NCBI GenBank assembly: GCA_963786225.1
Contig: CAWAYQ010000009.1
Span: 94,660-158,659 of the forward strand
DNA from: Flaviflagellibacter sp963786225
GTDB lineage: Bacteria > Pseudomonadota > Alphaproteobacteria > Rhizobiales > Methylopilaceae
Reading direction: 5' to 3'
DNA length: 64,000 bases
Shown one piece after another: positions 8,794-17,712 of this stretch (position 1 is the first letter of the stretch; every line of letters begins with the position of its first letter). The position numbers and the translations under genes are program-made. The notes beneath the pieces were generated by a model. The model made no database searches. It saw only the letters and a program-made list of their open reading frames with translations, and was not told the origin of the DNA.

Positions 8794-9759
8794 ATGGCTC
8801 GCAAGAAGATCGCGCTCATCGGCTCCGGCCAGATCGGCGGCACGCTCGCCCATCTCATCGGCTTAAAGGAGCTCGGCGACATCGTTCTGTTCGACATCGC
8901 GGAGGGCACGCCGCAGGGCAAATCGCTCGACATCGCAGAAAGCGCACCGATCGAAGGCTTCGATGCACGGTTCCAGGGCACCAACTCCTATTCCGACATT
9001 CAGGACGCGGACGTCGTCATCGTCACCGCCGGCGTGCCGCGCAAGCCGGGCATGAGCCGCGACGACCTTGTCGGCACCAACCTCAAGGTCATGGAGCAGG
9101 TCGGCGCCGGCATCCGCAAATACGCGCCGAACGCCTTCGTCATCTGCATCACCAATCCGCTCGATGCGATGGTCTGGGCGCTGCAGAAGGCTTCGGGCCT
9201 CAGCCCGAGCAAGGTCGTCGGCATGGCCGGCGTGCTCGACGCGGGGCGCTTCCGTTATTTCCTGGCCGAAGAGCTGGGTGTTTCAGTGCAGGACGTTTCG
9301 GCCTTCGTGCTCGGCGGCCACGGCGACGACATGGTGCCGCTCGTCCGCTACTCGACGGTCGCGGGCATTCCGCTGCCCGATCTCGTGCGCATGGGCTGGA
9401 CGACGCAGGCACGAATCGACGCCATCGTCGACCGCACCCGCAAGGGGGGCGGCGAAATCGTCGGCCTGCTCAAGACCGGATCGGCGTTTTACGCCCCGGC
9501 CTCTTCCGCGATCGCGATGGCCGAATCCTATCTCAAGGACAAGAAGCGCGTTCTGCCCTGCGCGGCCTTCCTGGAAGGCCAGTACGGGGTCGACGGTCTC
9601 TACGTCGGCGTGCCGGCGGTCATCGGCGCGGGCGGGATCGAGAAAATTGTCGAGATCGAGCTGAACGGCGGCGAGCGCGCGATGTTCGACAAGTCTATCG
9701 AGAGCGTGCGCGGCCTGGTCGAAGCCTGTCAGCAGATCGCACCGCATCTCGGGGCGTGA
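8794..9759 (+). CDS. mdh: Malate dehydrogenase
   Basis: NAD-dependent oxidation of malate to oxaloacetate in the TCA cycle. The 321-residue protein is of the LDH-like bacterial type, with the NAD-binding GSGQIGG turn (10-16), substrate-binding arginines around VPRKPGMSRDD (82-91), Asp149 in GVLDAGRF and catalytic His176 in GGHGDDMVP. A strong GAGGAA ribosome site lies before the ATG. In many relatives sucCD follow directly; here sucA is next. Confidence 0.97.
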   Translation: MARKKIALIGSGQIGGTLAHLIGLKELGDIVLFDIAEGTPQGKSLDIAESAPIEGFDARFQGTNSYSDIQDADVVIVTAGVPRKPGMSRDDLVGTNLKVMEQVGAGIRKYAPNAFVICITNPLDAMVWALQKASGLSPSKVVGMAGVLDAGRFRYFLAEELGVSVQDVSAFVLGGHGDDMVPLVRYSTVAGIPLPDLVRMGWTTQARIDAIVDRTRKGGGEIVGLLKTGSAFYAPASSAIAMAESYLKDKKRVLPCAAFLEGQYGVDGLYVGVPAVIGAGGIEKIVEIELNGGERAMFDKSIESVRGLVEACQQIAPHLGA

Positions 9760-9915
9760 GACCGCGCTGACACCGCTCTGCCGCAAAGCTGATATATCAG
9801 AAAAACCGTCCCTTTCGGGTTGAAACACGCGGCGTAATCGCAGACTTTACCCGAAGGGGGCATTTTCATCTCTTGCGTCGGCCGGTGTGGGGCTGCCGCT
9901 CATGCGGAATGTGAC
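9760..9915. other. mdh-sucA intergenic region; sucCD absent
   Basis: 156 bp with no gene. It contains a perfect 12-bp palindrome, CTGATATATCAG (9789-9800), followed by AAAAA and a weak hairpin. The sucA ATG lies inside TGACATGTCA. No trace of succinyl-CoA synthetase genes is seen, although mdh-sucC-sucD-sucA is the common order in this order of bacteria. Confidence 0.7.
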
Positions 9916-12852
9916 ATGTCACGCCAGCAGGCGAACCAGGCCTTTCTGAATACAGCTTTCCTCTACGGCGCAAATGCGCCCTACATCGAAGATCTCTACG
10001 CCCGGTATCAGGAAAATCCGTCATCGGTGGATACCGGGTGGCAGGAGTTCTTCGCCGGATTTGACGATCATCCCGCCGATGCGGCGAGGAACGCCCGCGG
10101 CGCGTCGTGGTCGCGCAACGGACAGGAGGCGCACGGCGATAGCGCGCCCGTTCCAAAGGGCGGCATTGCCGAGAAGGTCATCGGCGAGAAGATCGAGTTC
10201 AAGGCCCGGAGCGGCGCCCAGGAAATCCTGCCCGAAGACGTCCAGCGCGCGACGCGCGACAGCGTGCGCGCTTTGATGCTGATCCGCGCCTACCGCATGC
10301 GCGGCCACCTCGCCGCCGATCTCGATCCGCTGAAACTTGAGAAGAGCGGCGACCAGCCGGAGCTCGACCCGGAAAGCTACGGCTTCACCGAAGCCGATCT
10401 CGACCGGAAGATCTTTCTCGACCATGTGCTCGGCCTCGAATTCGCGACCATGCGCGAAATCCTCGCCATCCTGAAGCGCACCTATTGCTCGACGCTCGGC
10501 GTCGAGTTCATGCACATCTCGTCGCCGGCCGAGAAGGCCTGGGTGCAGCAGCGCATCGAAGGTCCGGAAAAGACCATCGACTTCACCCCCGAGGGCAAGC
10601 GCGCCATCCTGAACAAGCTCGTCGAAACCGAGGGCTTCGAGAAGTTCCTCGACGTCAAGTTCACGGGCACGAAGCGCTTCGGCCTCGACGGCGGCGAAAG
10701 CCTCATTCCTGCGCTCGAACAGATCATCAAGCGCGGCGGTAATCTCGGCGTCCAGGAGATCGTGCTCGGCATGGCCCATCGCGGCCGCCTCAATGTCCTT
10801 ACGCAGGTCATGGGCAAGCCGCACCGCGCTTTGTTCAACGAGTTCAAGGGCGGCTCTTCGACCCCGGAAGAAGTCGAGGGTTCAGGCGACGTCAAGTATC
10901 ATCTCGGCGCATCGTCCGACCGCGAGTTCGACCAGAACAAGGTCCATCTCTCGCTGACCGCGAACCCGTCGCATCTCGAGATCGTCGATCCCGTCGTGCT
11001 CGGAAAGGTCCGCGCCAAGCAGGACCAGCTCAATGACACCGAGCGCGTCGAGGTTCTGCCGCTGCTTCTGCACGGCGACGCGGCGTTCGCCGGCCAGGGC
11101 GTGATCGCCGAATGTTTCGGATTGTCGGGGCTGAAGGGCCACCGCACCGGCGGCTCGATCCATGTCATCATCAACAACCAGATCGGCTTCACGACCAGCC
11201 CGCGCGTCGCGCGCTCCTCGCCCTATCCGTCGGATGTGGCGAAGATGGTCGAAGCACCGGTGTTCCACGTCAATGGCGACGATCCGGAAGCCGTGACCTT
11301 CGCGGCCAAGGTCGCGACGGAATTTCGGCAGAAGTTCAGGAAGCCTGTCGTCGTCGACATGTTCTGCTATCGCCGGTTCGGTCACAACGAAGGCGACGAG
11401 CCGTCGTTCACCCAACCGTCGATGTACCGGGCGATCCGCTCGCATCCGACGACGCTCGAAATCTACGCGCGCAAGCTCGTCTCCGAAGGCGTCGTGACCG
11501 AAACCGAAGTCGAGGAGATGAAGGCCGCGTGGCGCGCCCATCTCGAAGTCGAATTCGAGGCCGCCCAGTCCTATCTGCCGAACAAGGCCGACTGGCTCGA
11601 TGGCCGCTGGGCCGGGCTGAAGCCCGCCGGCAAGGACGTCGAAGAAGCGCGGCGCGGCACGACCGCCGTCGAGATCGAAACCCTGCGCGAAATCGGTGAG
11701 AAGATCACGCAGGCCCCCGAAGGGTTCCACCTGCACAAGACGATCGCCCGTTTCCTCGAAAACCGGAAAAAGGCCATCGAAGCCGGCGAAGGGATCGACT
11801 GGGCCACCGCGGAAGCGCTCGCCTTCTCGTCGCTGCTCGTCGAAGGCAAGCCGGTGCGGCTGTCCGGACAGGACGTCGAACGCGGCACCTTCTCGCAGCG
11901 CCATTCGGTGCTGACGGACCAGGAAACGGACGCGCGCTACAAGCCGTTCAACCATGTCAAAGAGGGGCAGGCCCGCTACGAGGTCGTGAACTCGATGCTG
12001 TCGGAAGAGGCCGTGCTCGGCTTCGAATACGGCTATTCGCTTGCCGAGCCCGACGCGCTGACCTTGTGGGAAGCCCAGTTCGGCGACTTCGCCAATGGTG
12101 CGCAGGTCGTCATCGACCAGTTCATCTCGGCCGGCGAACGCAAATGGTTGCGCATGTCGGGCCTCGTAATGCTTCTGCCGCATGGCTATGAAGGCCAGGG
12201 GCCGGAACATTCCTCGGCACGTCTCGAGCGCTATCTGCAGATGTGCGCCGAAGACAATATGCAGGTCTGCAACCTCACGACGCCGGCGAACTATTTCCAT
12301 GCGCTCCGGCGTCAGCTGAAGCGCGAGTTCCGCAAGCCGCTCGTCATCATGACGCCGAAGAGCCTGCTCCGTCACAAGCGCGCGGTCTCACGTATCGAGC
12401 AAATGAGCGGGTCGAGCTTCTTCCATCGCTGGCTGCACGACGACGCGGATCCGCGCATCGGCGGCAAGGGCCTGGTCGAGCCGGAAAAAATCCGTCGCCT
12501 GATCCTGTGCTCCGGCAAAGTCTATTACGACCTGCTGGAAGAGCGCGAGAAGCGCGGCATCGACGACGTCTACATCCTGCGCATCGAACAGCTCTATCCG
12601 TTCCCGGCGAAATCGCTGGCGCAGGAGCTGTCGCTGTTCAAGAACGCCGAACTCATCTGGTGCCAGGAAGAGCCGCGCAATATGGGCGGCTGGTTCTTCG
12701 TCGACCAGTACATCAACTGGGCTTCCGACAGGCAGGGCGGCGGACGCCGCGCGCGCTATGTCGGACGACCTCCGGCCGCTTCGACCGCGGTCGGACAGAT
12801 GTCCAAACATCTGGCGCAGCTCAGGGCATTCCTGGACGAAGCCTTCGCGTAA
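9916..12852 (+). CDS. sucA: 2-oxoglutarate dehydrogenase E1 component
   Basis: Thiamine-diphosphate enzyme that decarboxylates 2-oxoglutarate and passes the succinyl group to E2. The 978-residue protein has the N-terminal E2-binding segment NTAFLYGANAPYIEDLY, the HRGRLNVL motif and the ThDP/Mg motif GDAAFAGQGV through NNQIGF. The C-terminal transketolase-like domain includes GYEGQGPEHSSARLERYLQ and the ending CQEEPRNMGGW. Intact and full length. sucB follows after 41 bp. Confidence 0.98.
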   Translation: MSRQQANQAFLNTAFLYGANAPYIEDLYARYQENPSSVDTGWQEFFAGFDDHPADAARNARGASWSRNGQEAHGDSAPVPKGGIAEKVIGEKIEFKARSGAQEILPEDVQRATRDSVRALMLIRAYRMRGHLAADLDPLKLEKSGDQPELDPESYGFTEADLDRKIFLDHVLGLEFATMREILAILKRTYCSTLGVEFMHISSPAEKAWVQQRIEGPEKTIDFTPEGKRAILNKLVETEGFEKFLDVKFTGTKRFGLDGGESLIPALEQIIKRGGNLGVQEIVLGMAHRGRLNVLTQVMGKPHRALFNEFKGGSSTPEEVEGSGDVKYHLGASSDREFDQNKVHLSLTANPSHLEIVDPVVLGKVRAKQDQLNDTERVEVLPLLLHGDAAFAGQGVIAECFGLSGLKGHRTGGSIHVIINNQIGFTTSPRVARSSPYPSDVAKMVEAPVFHVNGDDPEAVTFAAKVATEFRQKFRKPVVVDMFCYRRFGHNEGDEPSFTQPSMYRAIRSHPTTLEIYARKLVSEGVVTETEVEEMKAAWRAHLEVEFEAAQSYLPNKADWLDGRWAGLKPAGKDVEEARRGTTAVEIETLREIGEKITQAPEGFHLHKTIARFLENRKKAIEAGEGIDWATAEALAFSSLLVEGKPVRLSGQDVERGTFSQRHSVLTDQETDARYKPFNHVKEGQARYEVVNSMLSEEAVLGFEYGYSLAEPDALTLWEAQFGDFANGAQVVIDQFISAGERKWLRMSGLVMLLPHGYEGQGPEHSSARLERYLQMCAEDNMQVCNLTTPANYFHALRRQLKREFRKPLVIMTPKSLLRHKRAVSRIEQMSGSSFFHRWLHDDADPRIGGKGLVEPEKIRRLILCSGKVYYDLLEEREKRGIDDVYILRIEQLYPFPAKSLAQELSLFKNAELIWCQEEPRNMGGWFFVDQYINWASDRQGGGRRARYVGRPPAASTAVGQMSKHLAQLRAFLDEAFA

Positions 12853-12893
12853 ATACGCGCGGCCATCAGAGCCGCTGCATGAAAAGGTGAAAA

Positions 12894-14165
12894 ATGGCAA
12901 CCGAGATCCGCGTTCCTGCTTTGGGCGAGAGCGTAACTGAAGCGACGATCGGAAAGTGGTTCAAGAAAGCGGGCGACGCCGTTAAGGCCGACGAACCGCT
13001 GGTCGAGCTCGAAACCGACAAAGTGACGGTCGAGGTTCCGGCGCCGTCCGCCGGCATTCTATCCGCAGTCTCCGTCAAGGAAGGCGACGTCGTGAATGTC
13101 GGCGCTCTGCTTGGCGCGATCGAGGCCGGCGCTGCCGCCGCAAACGGTCCGGACAAGAAGGCAGGCGCCACCGGCAAGCCGAACGAGAAGACCGATACGG
13201 CGAAGCCGATCAACGCCGCCGACGAGGAGCCGAAGGCCCGCGCCGTACCGAAGACCGAAGCGCCCGCACCCAAAGTGTCCAGCGACGATCAGGCCCCGTC
13301 CGTACGCCGCCTCGCCGCGGAATCGGGCGTCAGCCCCGCCGCCGTCTCCGGCACCGGCAAGGATGGCCGCGTGACCAAGGGCGACATGCTGTCCGTGATC
13401 CAGGGCGGCGCATCCGCGAAGCCCGCTCCGGCTCCGGTTCGCGCGCCGTCGGCACCCGCCGATGTCGACCGTGAGGAGCGCGTGCGCATGACGCGCCTGC
13501 GCCAGACGATCGCGCGTCGCTTGAAGGACGCGCAGAACAATGCCGCGATGCTGACGACGTTCAACGACGTCGACATGGGCGCGGTGATGGATCTTCGTGC
13601 GCATTACAAGGACGCCTTCGAGAAGCGCCACGGCGTGAAGCTCGGCTTCATGGGCCTTTTCACCAAGGCCTGCGTGCACGCGCTGAAAGAGGTTCCGGCC
13701 GTCAATGCCGAGATCGACGGCGACGACCTCGTCTACAAGAATTACTACCATATCGGCGTCGCGGTCGGCACCGATCGCGGCCTTGTCGTTCCGATCGTGC
13801 GTGATGCCGACCGGAAATCGCTTCCCGAGATCGAGCGCAACATCGTCGAACTCGGCAAGCGCGCCCGCGACGGCCAACTCGGCATCGAGGACATGCAGGG
13901 CGGCACGTTCACGATCTCGAACGGCGGCGTCTACGGATCGCTGCTCTCGACCCCGATCCTCAACGCGCCGCAGTCCGGCATCCTCGGCATGCACCGCATC
14001 GAGCAGCGCCCGGTCGTGAAGGACGGCCAGATCGTCGCCCGGCCGATGATGTATCTCGCCCTGTCCTATGATCACCGCGTCGTCGACGGCCAAGGTGCCG
14101 TCACCTTCCTCGTCAAGGTCAAGGAAGCTCTGGAAGACCCAGCCCGTCTCGTTCTCGATCTGTAA
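12894..14165 (+). CDS. sucB: 2-oxoglutarate dehydrogenase E2 (dihydrolipoyl succinyltransferase)
   Basis: The 423-residue E2 core has three parts. The lipoyl domain carries the lipoylated Lys43 in ETDKVTVEV. An Ala/Pro/Lys linker leads to a peripheral-subunit-binding domain (about 130-168, SVRRLAAESGV to TKGDML). The catalytic domain has His394 and Asp398 in SYDHRVVDGQGAV. There is an AAAAGGTGAAAA ribosome site. The stop overlaps the next ATG by one base (TAATG), which implies coupled translation of the MAPEG gene. Confidence 0.97.
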   Translation: MATEIRVPALGESVTEATIGKWFKKAGDAVKADEPLVELETDKVTVEVPAPSAGILSAVSVKEGDVVNVGALLGAIEAGAAAANGPDKKAGATGKPNEKTDTAKPINAADEEPKARAVPKTEAPAPKVSSDDQAPSVRRLAAESGVSPAAVSGTGKDGRVTKGDMLSVIQGGASAKPAPAPVRAPSAPADVDREERVRMTRLRQTIARRLKDAQNNAAMLTTFNDVDMGAVMDLRAHYKDAFEKRHGVKLGFMGLFTKACVHALKEVPAVNAEIDGDDLVYKNYYHIGVAVGTDRGLVVPIVRDADRKSLPEIERNIVELGKRARDGQLGIEDMQGGTFTISNGGVYGSLLSTPILNAPQSGILGMHRIEQRPVVKDGQIVARPMMYLALSYDHRVVDGQGAVTFLVKVKEALEDPARLVLDL

Positions 14166-14563
14166 TGCCGATGCCTGCCGAAATCCTCGTCCTTGCGCTC
14201 GGCGTCGCACTGCTGCTGGTCCACATCTCGCTGCAGGCGATCCTTGCGACGGTCGAGCTCGGCTCGAAATGGAACGCCAGCCCGCGCGACGCGGGGATAG
14301 CCCCCAAAGGGGTCTATGCCGGCCGGGCGGAACGTGCACTGAGGAACTATCTTGAGACCTTCCCTGCACTGATTGCTCTGGCGCTCGCGCTTGCCGTGCT
14401 CGGCAAGACCGGCAGTCTCGGCGCGAACGGCGCATGGCTCTGGTTGAGCGGGCGAGTCGTGTACATACCGCTCTATCTCCTGGGGATTCCCTATCTCCGC
14501 ACCCTGGCCTGGATCGTATCCGCGATCGGGCTCGTCAGCATGTTCACCGCCGTCTTTTCGTGA
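14165..14563 (+). CDS. MAPEG family membrane protein
   Basis: A 132-residue integral membrane protein with four hydrophobic segments. It matches the bacterial MAPEG (membrane-associated eicosanoid/glutathione metabolism) pattern, including the RAERALRNYLETFPALIALALA stretch between the first two helices. It overlaps sucB by one base and ends 11 bp before lpdA, so it is co-transcribed with the oxoglutarate dehydrogenase genes. Whether it has a glutathione-dependent activity is unknown. An alternative ATG lies at 14171. Confidence 0.85.
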   Translation: MPMPAEILVLALGVALLLVHISLQAILATVELGSKWNASPRDAGIAPKGVYAGRAERALRNYLETFPALIALALALAVLGKTGSLGANGAWLWLSGRVVYIPLYLLGIPYLRTLAWIVSAIGLVSMFTAVFS

Positions 14564-14574
14564 GTTGATCTCCC

Positions 14575-15978
14575 ATGGCCGACACCTACGACCTCACCAT
14601 CATCGGCACCGGCCCCGGCGGCTATGTCTGTGCCATCCGCGCCGCCCAGCTCGGCATGAAGGTTGCCGTTGTCGAAAAGCGCGCGACGCATGGCGGCACC
14701 TGCCTCAATGTCGGCTGCATCCCCTCCAAGGGCCTGCTTTACGCCTCGCACGCGTTTGAAGACGCGCAGCACAAGTTCGGCGGCATGGGCATTTCTGTAT
14801 CGCCGAAGCTCGATCTGAAGGCCATGCAGGCCTTCAAGCAGAAGGGCGTCGACGGCAATGTGAAAGGCGTCGAATTCCTGCTGAAGAAGAACAAGGTCGA
14901 TGTCTATTTCGGCACGGGCACGATCACCGCGCCTGGGAAGATTTTGGTGAAGCCCGAAAAGGGCGACGCGCAGGAGATCGCGACCAGGAACATCGTGGTC
15001 GCCACCGGCTCGGACGTCACGCGGCTGAACGGCGTCGAAATCGACGAGAAGCGCGTCGTCTCGTCGACCGGCGCGCTGGAGCTGTCCAAAGTTCCCGGCA
15101 AGCTGCTCGTCATCGGCGCCGGCGTGATCGGCCTTGAACTCGGTTCGGTCTGGCGCCGTCTCGGCGCCGAGGTCGTTGTGGTCGAGTTCCTCGACCGCAT
15201 CCTGCCCGGCATGGACGGCGAGATCGCGCGCCAGTTCGAGCGCGTCCTGTCCAAGCAGGGCATTACGTTCAAGCTCGGCTCGAAGGTTACGGGCGTCGAC
15301 GCCTCGGGCAAGGTCCTCAAGGCCAGGGTCGAACCGGCGGCCGGCGGCGAAGCCGAAACATTGGAAGCCGACGTGGTTCTCGTCGCCATCGGTCGCGTGC
15401 CCTACACGGCGGGCCTCGGCCTCGACAAGGTCGGCGTTGAGCTCGATGAGCGCGGCCGCATCAAGATCGACGGTCATTTCAAGACCAATGTGGAGGGTAT
15501 TTACGCCATCGGCGACGTCATCGCCGGGCCGATGCTCGCCCACAAGGCGGAGGACGAAGGCATCGCCGTCGCCGAAGTGCTCGCGGGCAAAGCGGGCCAC
15601 GTCAATTACGGCGTCATTCCGAACGTCATCTACACCGCGCCGGAAGTGGCAAGCGTCGGCGCGACCGAAGAAGAGCTGAAGGCGGCGGGGATTTCGTACA
15701 ATATCGGCAAGTTCCCGTTCACTGCGACGGCGCGCGCCAAGGTCAACGACACGACGGACGGGTTCGTGAAGATCCTCGCCGATGCGGCGACCGACAAGGT
15801 CCTCGGCGTCCACATCATCGGCGCCGATGCCGGCACTTTGATCGCGGAAGCGGCGATCGCCATGGAGTTCGGCGGTTCGGCTGAGGACATCGCGCGCACC
15901 TGCCACGCGCATCCGACCTTGAACGAGGCCGTCAAGGAAGCCGCGCTCGCGGTCGACAAGCGCCCGATACATATGTGA
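14575..15978 (+). CDS. lpdA: Dihydrolipoyl dehydrogenase (E3)
   Basis: FAD enzyme that reoxidises dihydrolipoamide with NAD. The 467-residue protein has the FAD motif GTGPGGYV (11-18), the redox disulfide Cys43/Cys48 in GGTCLNVGCIPSK, the NAD motif VIGAGVIGLELGSVW and the C-terminal catalytic HAHPTLNE (His446, Glu451). As last gene of the mdh-sucAB cluster it most likely serves 2-oxoglutarate dehydrogenase. Confidence 0.97.
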   Translation: MADTYDLTIIGTGPGGYVCAIRAAQLGMKVAVVEKRATHGGTCLNVGCIPSKGLLYASHAFEDAQHKFGGMGISVSPKLDLKAMQAFKQKGVDGNVKGVEFLLKKNKVDVYFGTGTITAPGKILVKPEKGDAQEIATRNIVVATGSDVTRLNGVEIDEKRVVSSTGALELSKVPGKLLVIGAGVIGLELGSVWRRLGAEVVVVEFLDRILPGMDGEIARQFERVLSKQGITFKLGSKVTGVDASGKVLKARVEPAAGGEAETLEADVVLVAIGRVPYTAGLGLDKVGVELDERGRIKIDGHFKTNVEGIYAIGDVIAGPMLAHKAEDEGIAVAEVLAGKAGHVNYGVIPNVIYTAPEVASVGATEEELKAAGISYNIGKFPFTATARAKVNDTTDGFVKILADAATDKVLGVHIIGADAGTLIAEAAIAMEFGGSAEDIARTCHAHPTLNEAVKEAALAVDKRPIHM

Positions 15979-15998
15979 GGCGCCCCTCCCTCCCCGAG

Positions 15999-16056
15999 CC
16001 AAGTCGGTTCAACGACTTGGCCATCAAGAGCTGAACTCGGGAACACCCGAGTTCTT
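15999..16056 (+). terminator. Tandem hairpins after lpdA
   Basis: Two stem-loops follow the lpdA stop: CCAAGTC/GACTTGG (15999-16020) and AACTCGGG-AACA-CCCGAGTT (16034-16053). The second is followed by CTTCTGTATTTT. This is the likely end of the mdh-suc-lpd transcript. Confidence 0.75.
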
Positions 16057-16078
16057 CTGTATTTTCCGAACGCTCCGG

Positions 16079-16142
16079 CCATCACCCCACCCCGCTCGCT
16101 CTACGTGCGAGTCGGCCCTCCCCATTCAGGGGAGGGAGGCGG
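16079..16142. repeat. Composite intergenic repeat, copy 2 (half element)
   Basis: The CCCCGCTC..GAGTCGGCCCTCCCC..GGGGAGGGAGG arrangement matches the right half of the elements at 20-161 and 27323-27464. It sits in the short non-coding stretch between the lpdA terminator and the next small gene. Confidence 0.6.
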
Positions 16143-16152
16143 CGTCCCAATG

Positions 16153-16183
16153 AAAAAGGCCCGGCTTTCGCCGGGCCTTTGCT
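16153..16183. terminator. Intrinsic terminator for the 43-residue secreted peptide gene
   Basis: Perfect stem AAAGGCCCGGC/GCCGGGCCTTT with a TTTC-type loop. On the minus strand it is followed by T residues, and it lies 20 bp beyond the stop of the gene at 16206-16337. Its sequence resembles the terminator at 6559-6592. Confidence 0.8.
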
Positions 16184-16205
16184 TGTGGGGGTCTCGAATC
16201 CCCGC

Positions 16206-16337
16206 TCAGGTGCCTGTCGGCTTGTCGGACGTCGTGGTGTTGTTTTTCGCCGCGTGGGCCGGGCAGTCCGCGAAGGCGGCGCCGGTAAAGGCGGTCAGCG
16301 TGAGAAGCGCGACGGCGGCTGCAAGAGACTTCGTCAT
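16206..16337 (-). CDS. Small secreted peptide (43 residues)
   Basis: Reads MTKSLAAAVALLTLTAFTG followed by AAFADCPAHAAKNNTTTSDK and PTGT. Residues 1-23 form a clean signal peptide with an AFA cleavage site, leaving about 20 mature residues with one Cys and a Thr/Asn-rich tail. The ATG is preceded by a good GAGAGGA ribosome site and the gene ends shortly before a strong terminator; both support expression. Function unknown. Confidence 0.65.
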   Translation of the reverse strand: MTKSLAAAVALLTLTAFTGAAFADCPAHAAKNNTTTSDKPTGT

Positions 16338-16429
16338 CGGAGATCCTCTCGTTGGCAGTAGTACACATTAGTCTGCCGCAAGACGGCGCGGACGCAAGGC
16401 CGAAGCCGGGCGTTCTGACGCGTTCGTGA

Positions 16430-16564
16430 TCAGCGGCCGAGCGCTTCGATTTCAGCGAAGGTCGAGGGCGGGCCCTTCGCTTCGATCATCGTGAACGGCA
16501 GCGATATGAACAGCAGCGCGCCCAGATAGGCCGCGAGCATCAGAAGATTGCGCTTGAGCGACAT
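16430..16564 (-). CDS. Small single-pass membrane protein (44 residues)
   Basis: A 44-codon frame that starts MSLKRNLLMLAAYLGALLF. It has one transmembrane segment (about 6-25) after a short basic N-terminus (N-in) and a soluble tail of about 18 residues. A textbook TGGAGG ribosome site lies 6 bases before the ATG. It is 92 bp upstream of the secreted-peptide gene on the same strand and may share its transcript. Not recognised. Confidence 0.6.
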   Translation of the reverse strand: MSLKRNLLMLAAYLGALLFISLPFTMIEAKGPPSTFAEIEALGR

Positions 16565-16664
16565 CGTCGCCTCCAGAAAAAGTTTCGTTCGTTGGTGAAG
16601 GTTCTAGGAACCTTCCGTTTCCAGCGAATGTCTTCTTCTGTGTCGTCGGGGAAATGATTCCGGT

Positions 16665-17618
16665 TCACGCCCGGGGATGCGCGGCGGCGTGAATCGCGAT
16701 CAGCCGGGCGGTGTCGACCTCGGTGTAGATCTGGGTCGTCGACAGGCTGGCATGGCCGAGAAGCTCCTGGATCGAGCGCAGATCGCCCCCGCGCGCCAGG
16801 AGATGCGTTGCAAACGAATGGCGCAGCGCATGGGGCGTTGCGGTGTCCGGCAGACCGAGTGCGCCGCGCATCTCCTGCATCGCGCGTTGCACGATCCGCG
16901 GTGACAGCGGGCCTCCCTTGGCGCCGAGAAAGAGCGGCCCGTCGGGCTCGAGCGTCCACGGACAGAGCGAAAGATAATCGGCGACCGCATGGGCGACGGA
17001 AGGGATCACGGGTACCTGGCGCGTCTTCCCGCCTTTGCCGGTGACGGTCAGGGCACGGCCGCCCTCGTTCGGCGCCTCGCGCCGGGTCAGCGACAGAGCC
17101 TCGGCGATACGTAATCCGCAGCCATAGAGCAGCGCCAGCACGGCGGCGTCCCGGGCCAAAACCCAGGCCTCCCGCTCTTCGCCCGCGCGCGTGTCGACAT
17201 CGACCATGCGGCGGGCCGAAACGGCGGACATGGGCTTCGGCAGGCTGCGCGCGATCTTCGGAGCGCGGATGGCGCTGAGCGCCGAGGCTGAGCCGTTGCC
17301 GCCACGCTCAAGAAACCGCGCAAAGGAGCGGGCCGCCGCCAGCGCGCGCATCACGGAACGGCTCGAAAGCCCTTCCTTGCGCCGGCGGGCAAGAAAGGCA
17401 CGCACGTCGCGCGGCGCGAGACCCTTCAGGCCGTCCAGCGAGGCCGGGCCACCGAGATGTTCCTGCAGAAAGCCAAGGAAAAACCGCACATCGCGGCCAT
17501 AGGCCTCGACCGAAAGCGGCGACAGGCGGCGCTCGTCGGCGAGATGAGCGGTCCACGCCGCGTAGGCCGCCTTCACATCCGGAGCGGCAGGGAGGTCGAT
17601 CTGGACGGTGTCGGACAT
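16665..17618 (-). CDS. xerC: Tyrosine site-specific recombinase XerC
   Basis: Resolves chromosome dimers at dif together with XerD. The 317-residue protein has an N-terminal SAM-like core-binding domain (15-105) and a catalytic domain with all six active-site residues: Arg170 (GCGLRIAEAL), Lys195 (TGKGGKTR), His263 and Arg266 (HALRHSFATHLL), His289 (LLGHASLSTTQIYT) and nucleophile Tyr298. The ATG at 17618 has a GGGAGG site; the one at 17636 does not. XerC rather than XerD is chosen from proximity to priA and is less sure than the family. Confidence 0.9.
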   Translation of the reverse strand: MSDTVQIDLPAAPDVKAAYAAWTAHLADERRLSPLSVEAYGRDVRFFLGFLQEHLGGPASLDGLKGLAPRDVRAFLARRRKEGLSSRSVMRALAAARSFARFLERGGNGSASALSAIRAPKIARSLPKPMSAVSARRMVDVDTRAGEEREAWVLARDAAVLALLYGCGLRIAEALSLTRREAPNEGGRALTVTGKGGKTRQVPVIPSVAHAVADYLSLCPWTLEPDGPLFLGAKGGPLSPRIVQRAMQEMRGALGLPDTATPHALRHSFATHLLARGGDLRSIQELLGHASLSTTQIYTEVDTARLIAIHAAAHPRA

Positions 17619-17712
17619 CGCGCGAGCCTCCCGCATTAGGCTTAAGAAGCAGTGACCTTCGATTGTGACAGGGCCATGGGAGACTTAGATAAACTGCCCG
17701 GGGGGAAACACC

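Noticed and set aside
9913..9922. TGACATGTCA palindrome at the sucA start as an operator
   Set aside because: A 10-bp palindrome that includes the start codon can occur by chance; no second copy before mdh or sdhC.
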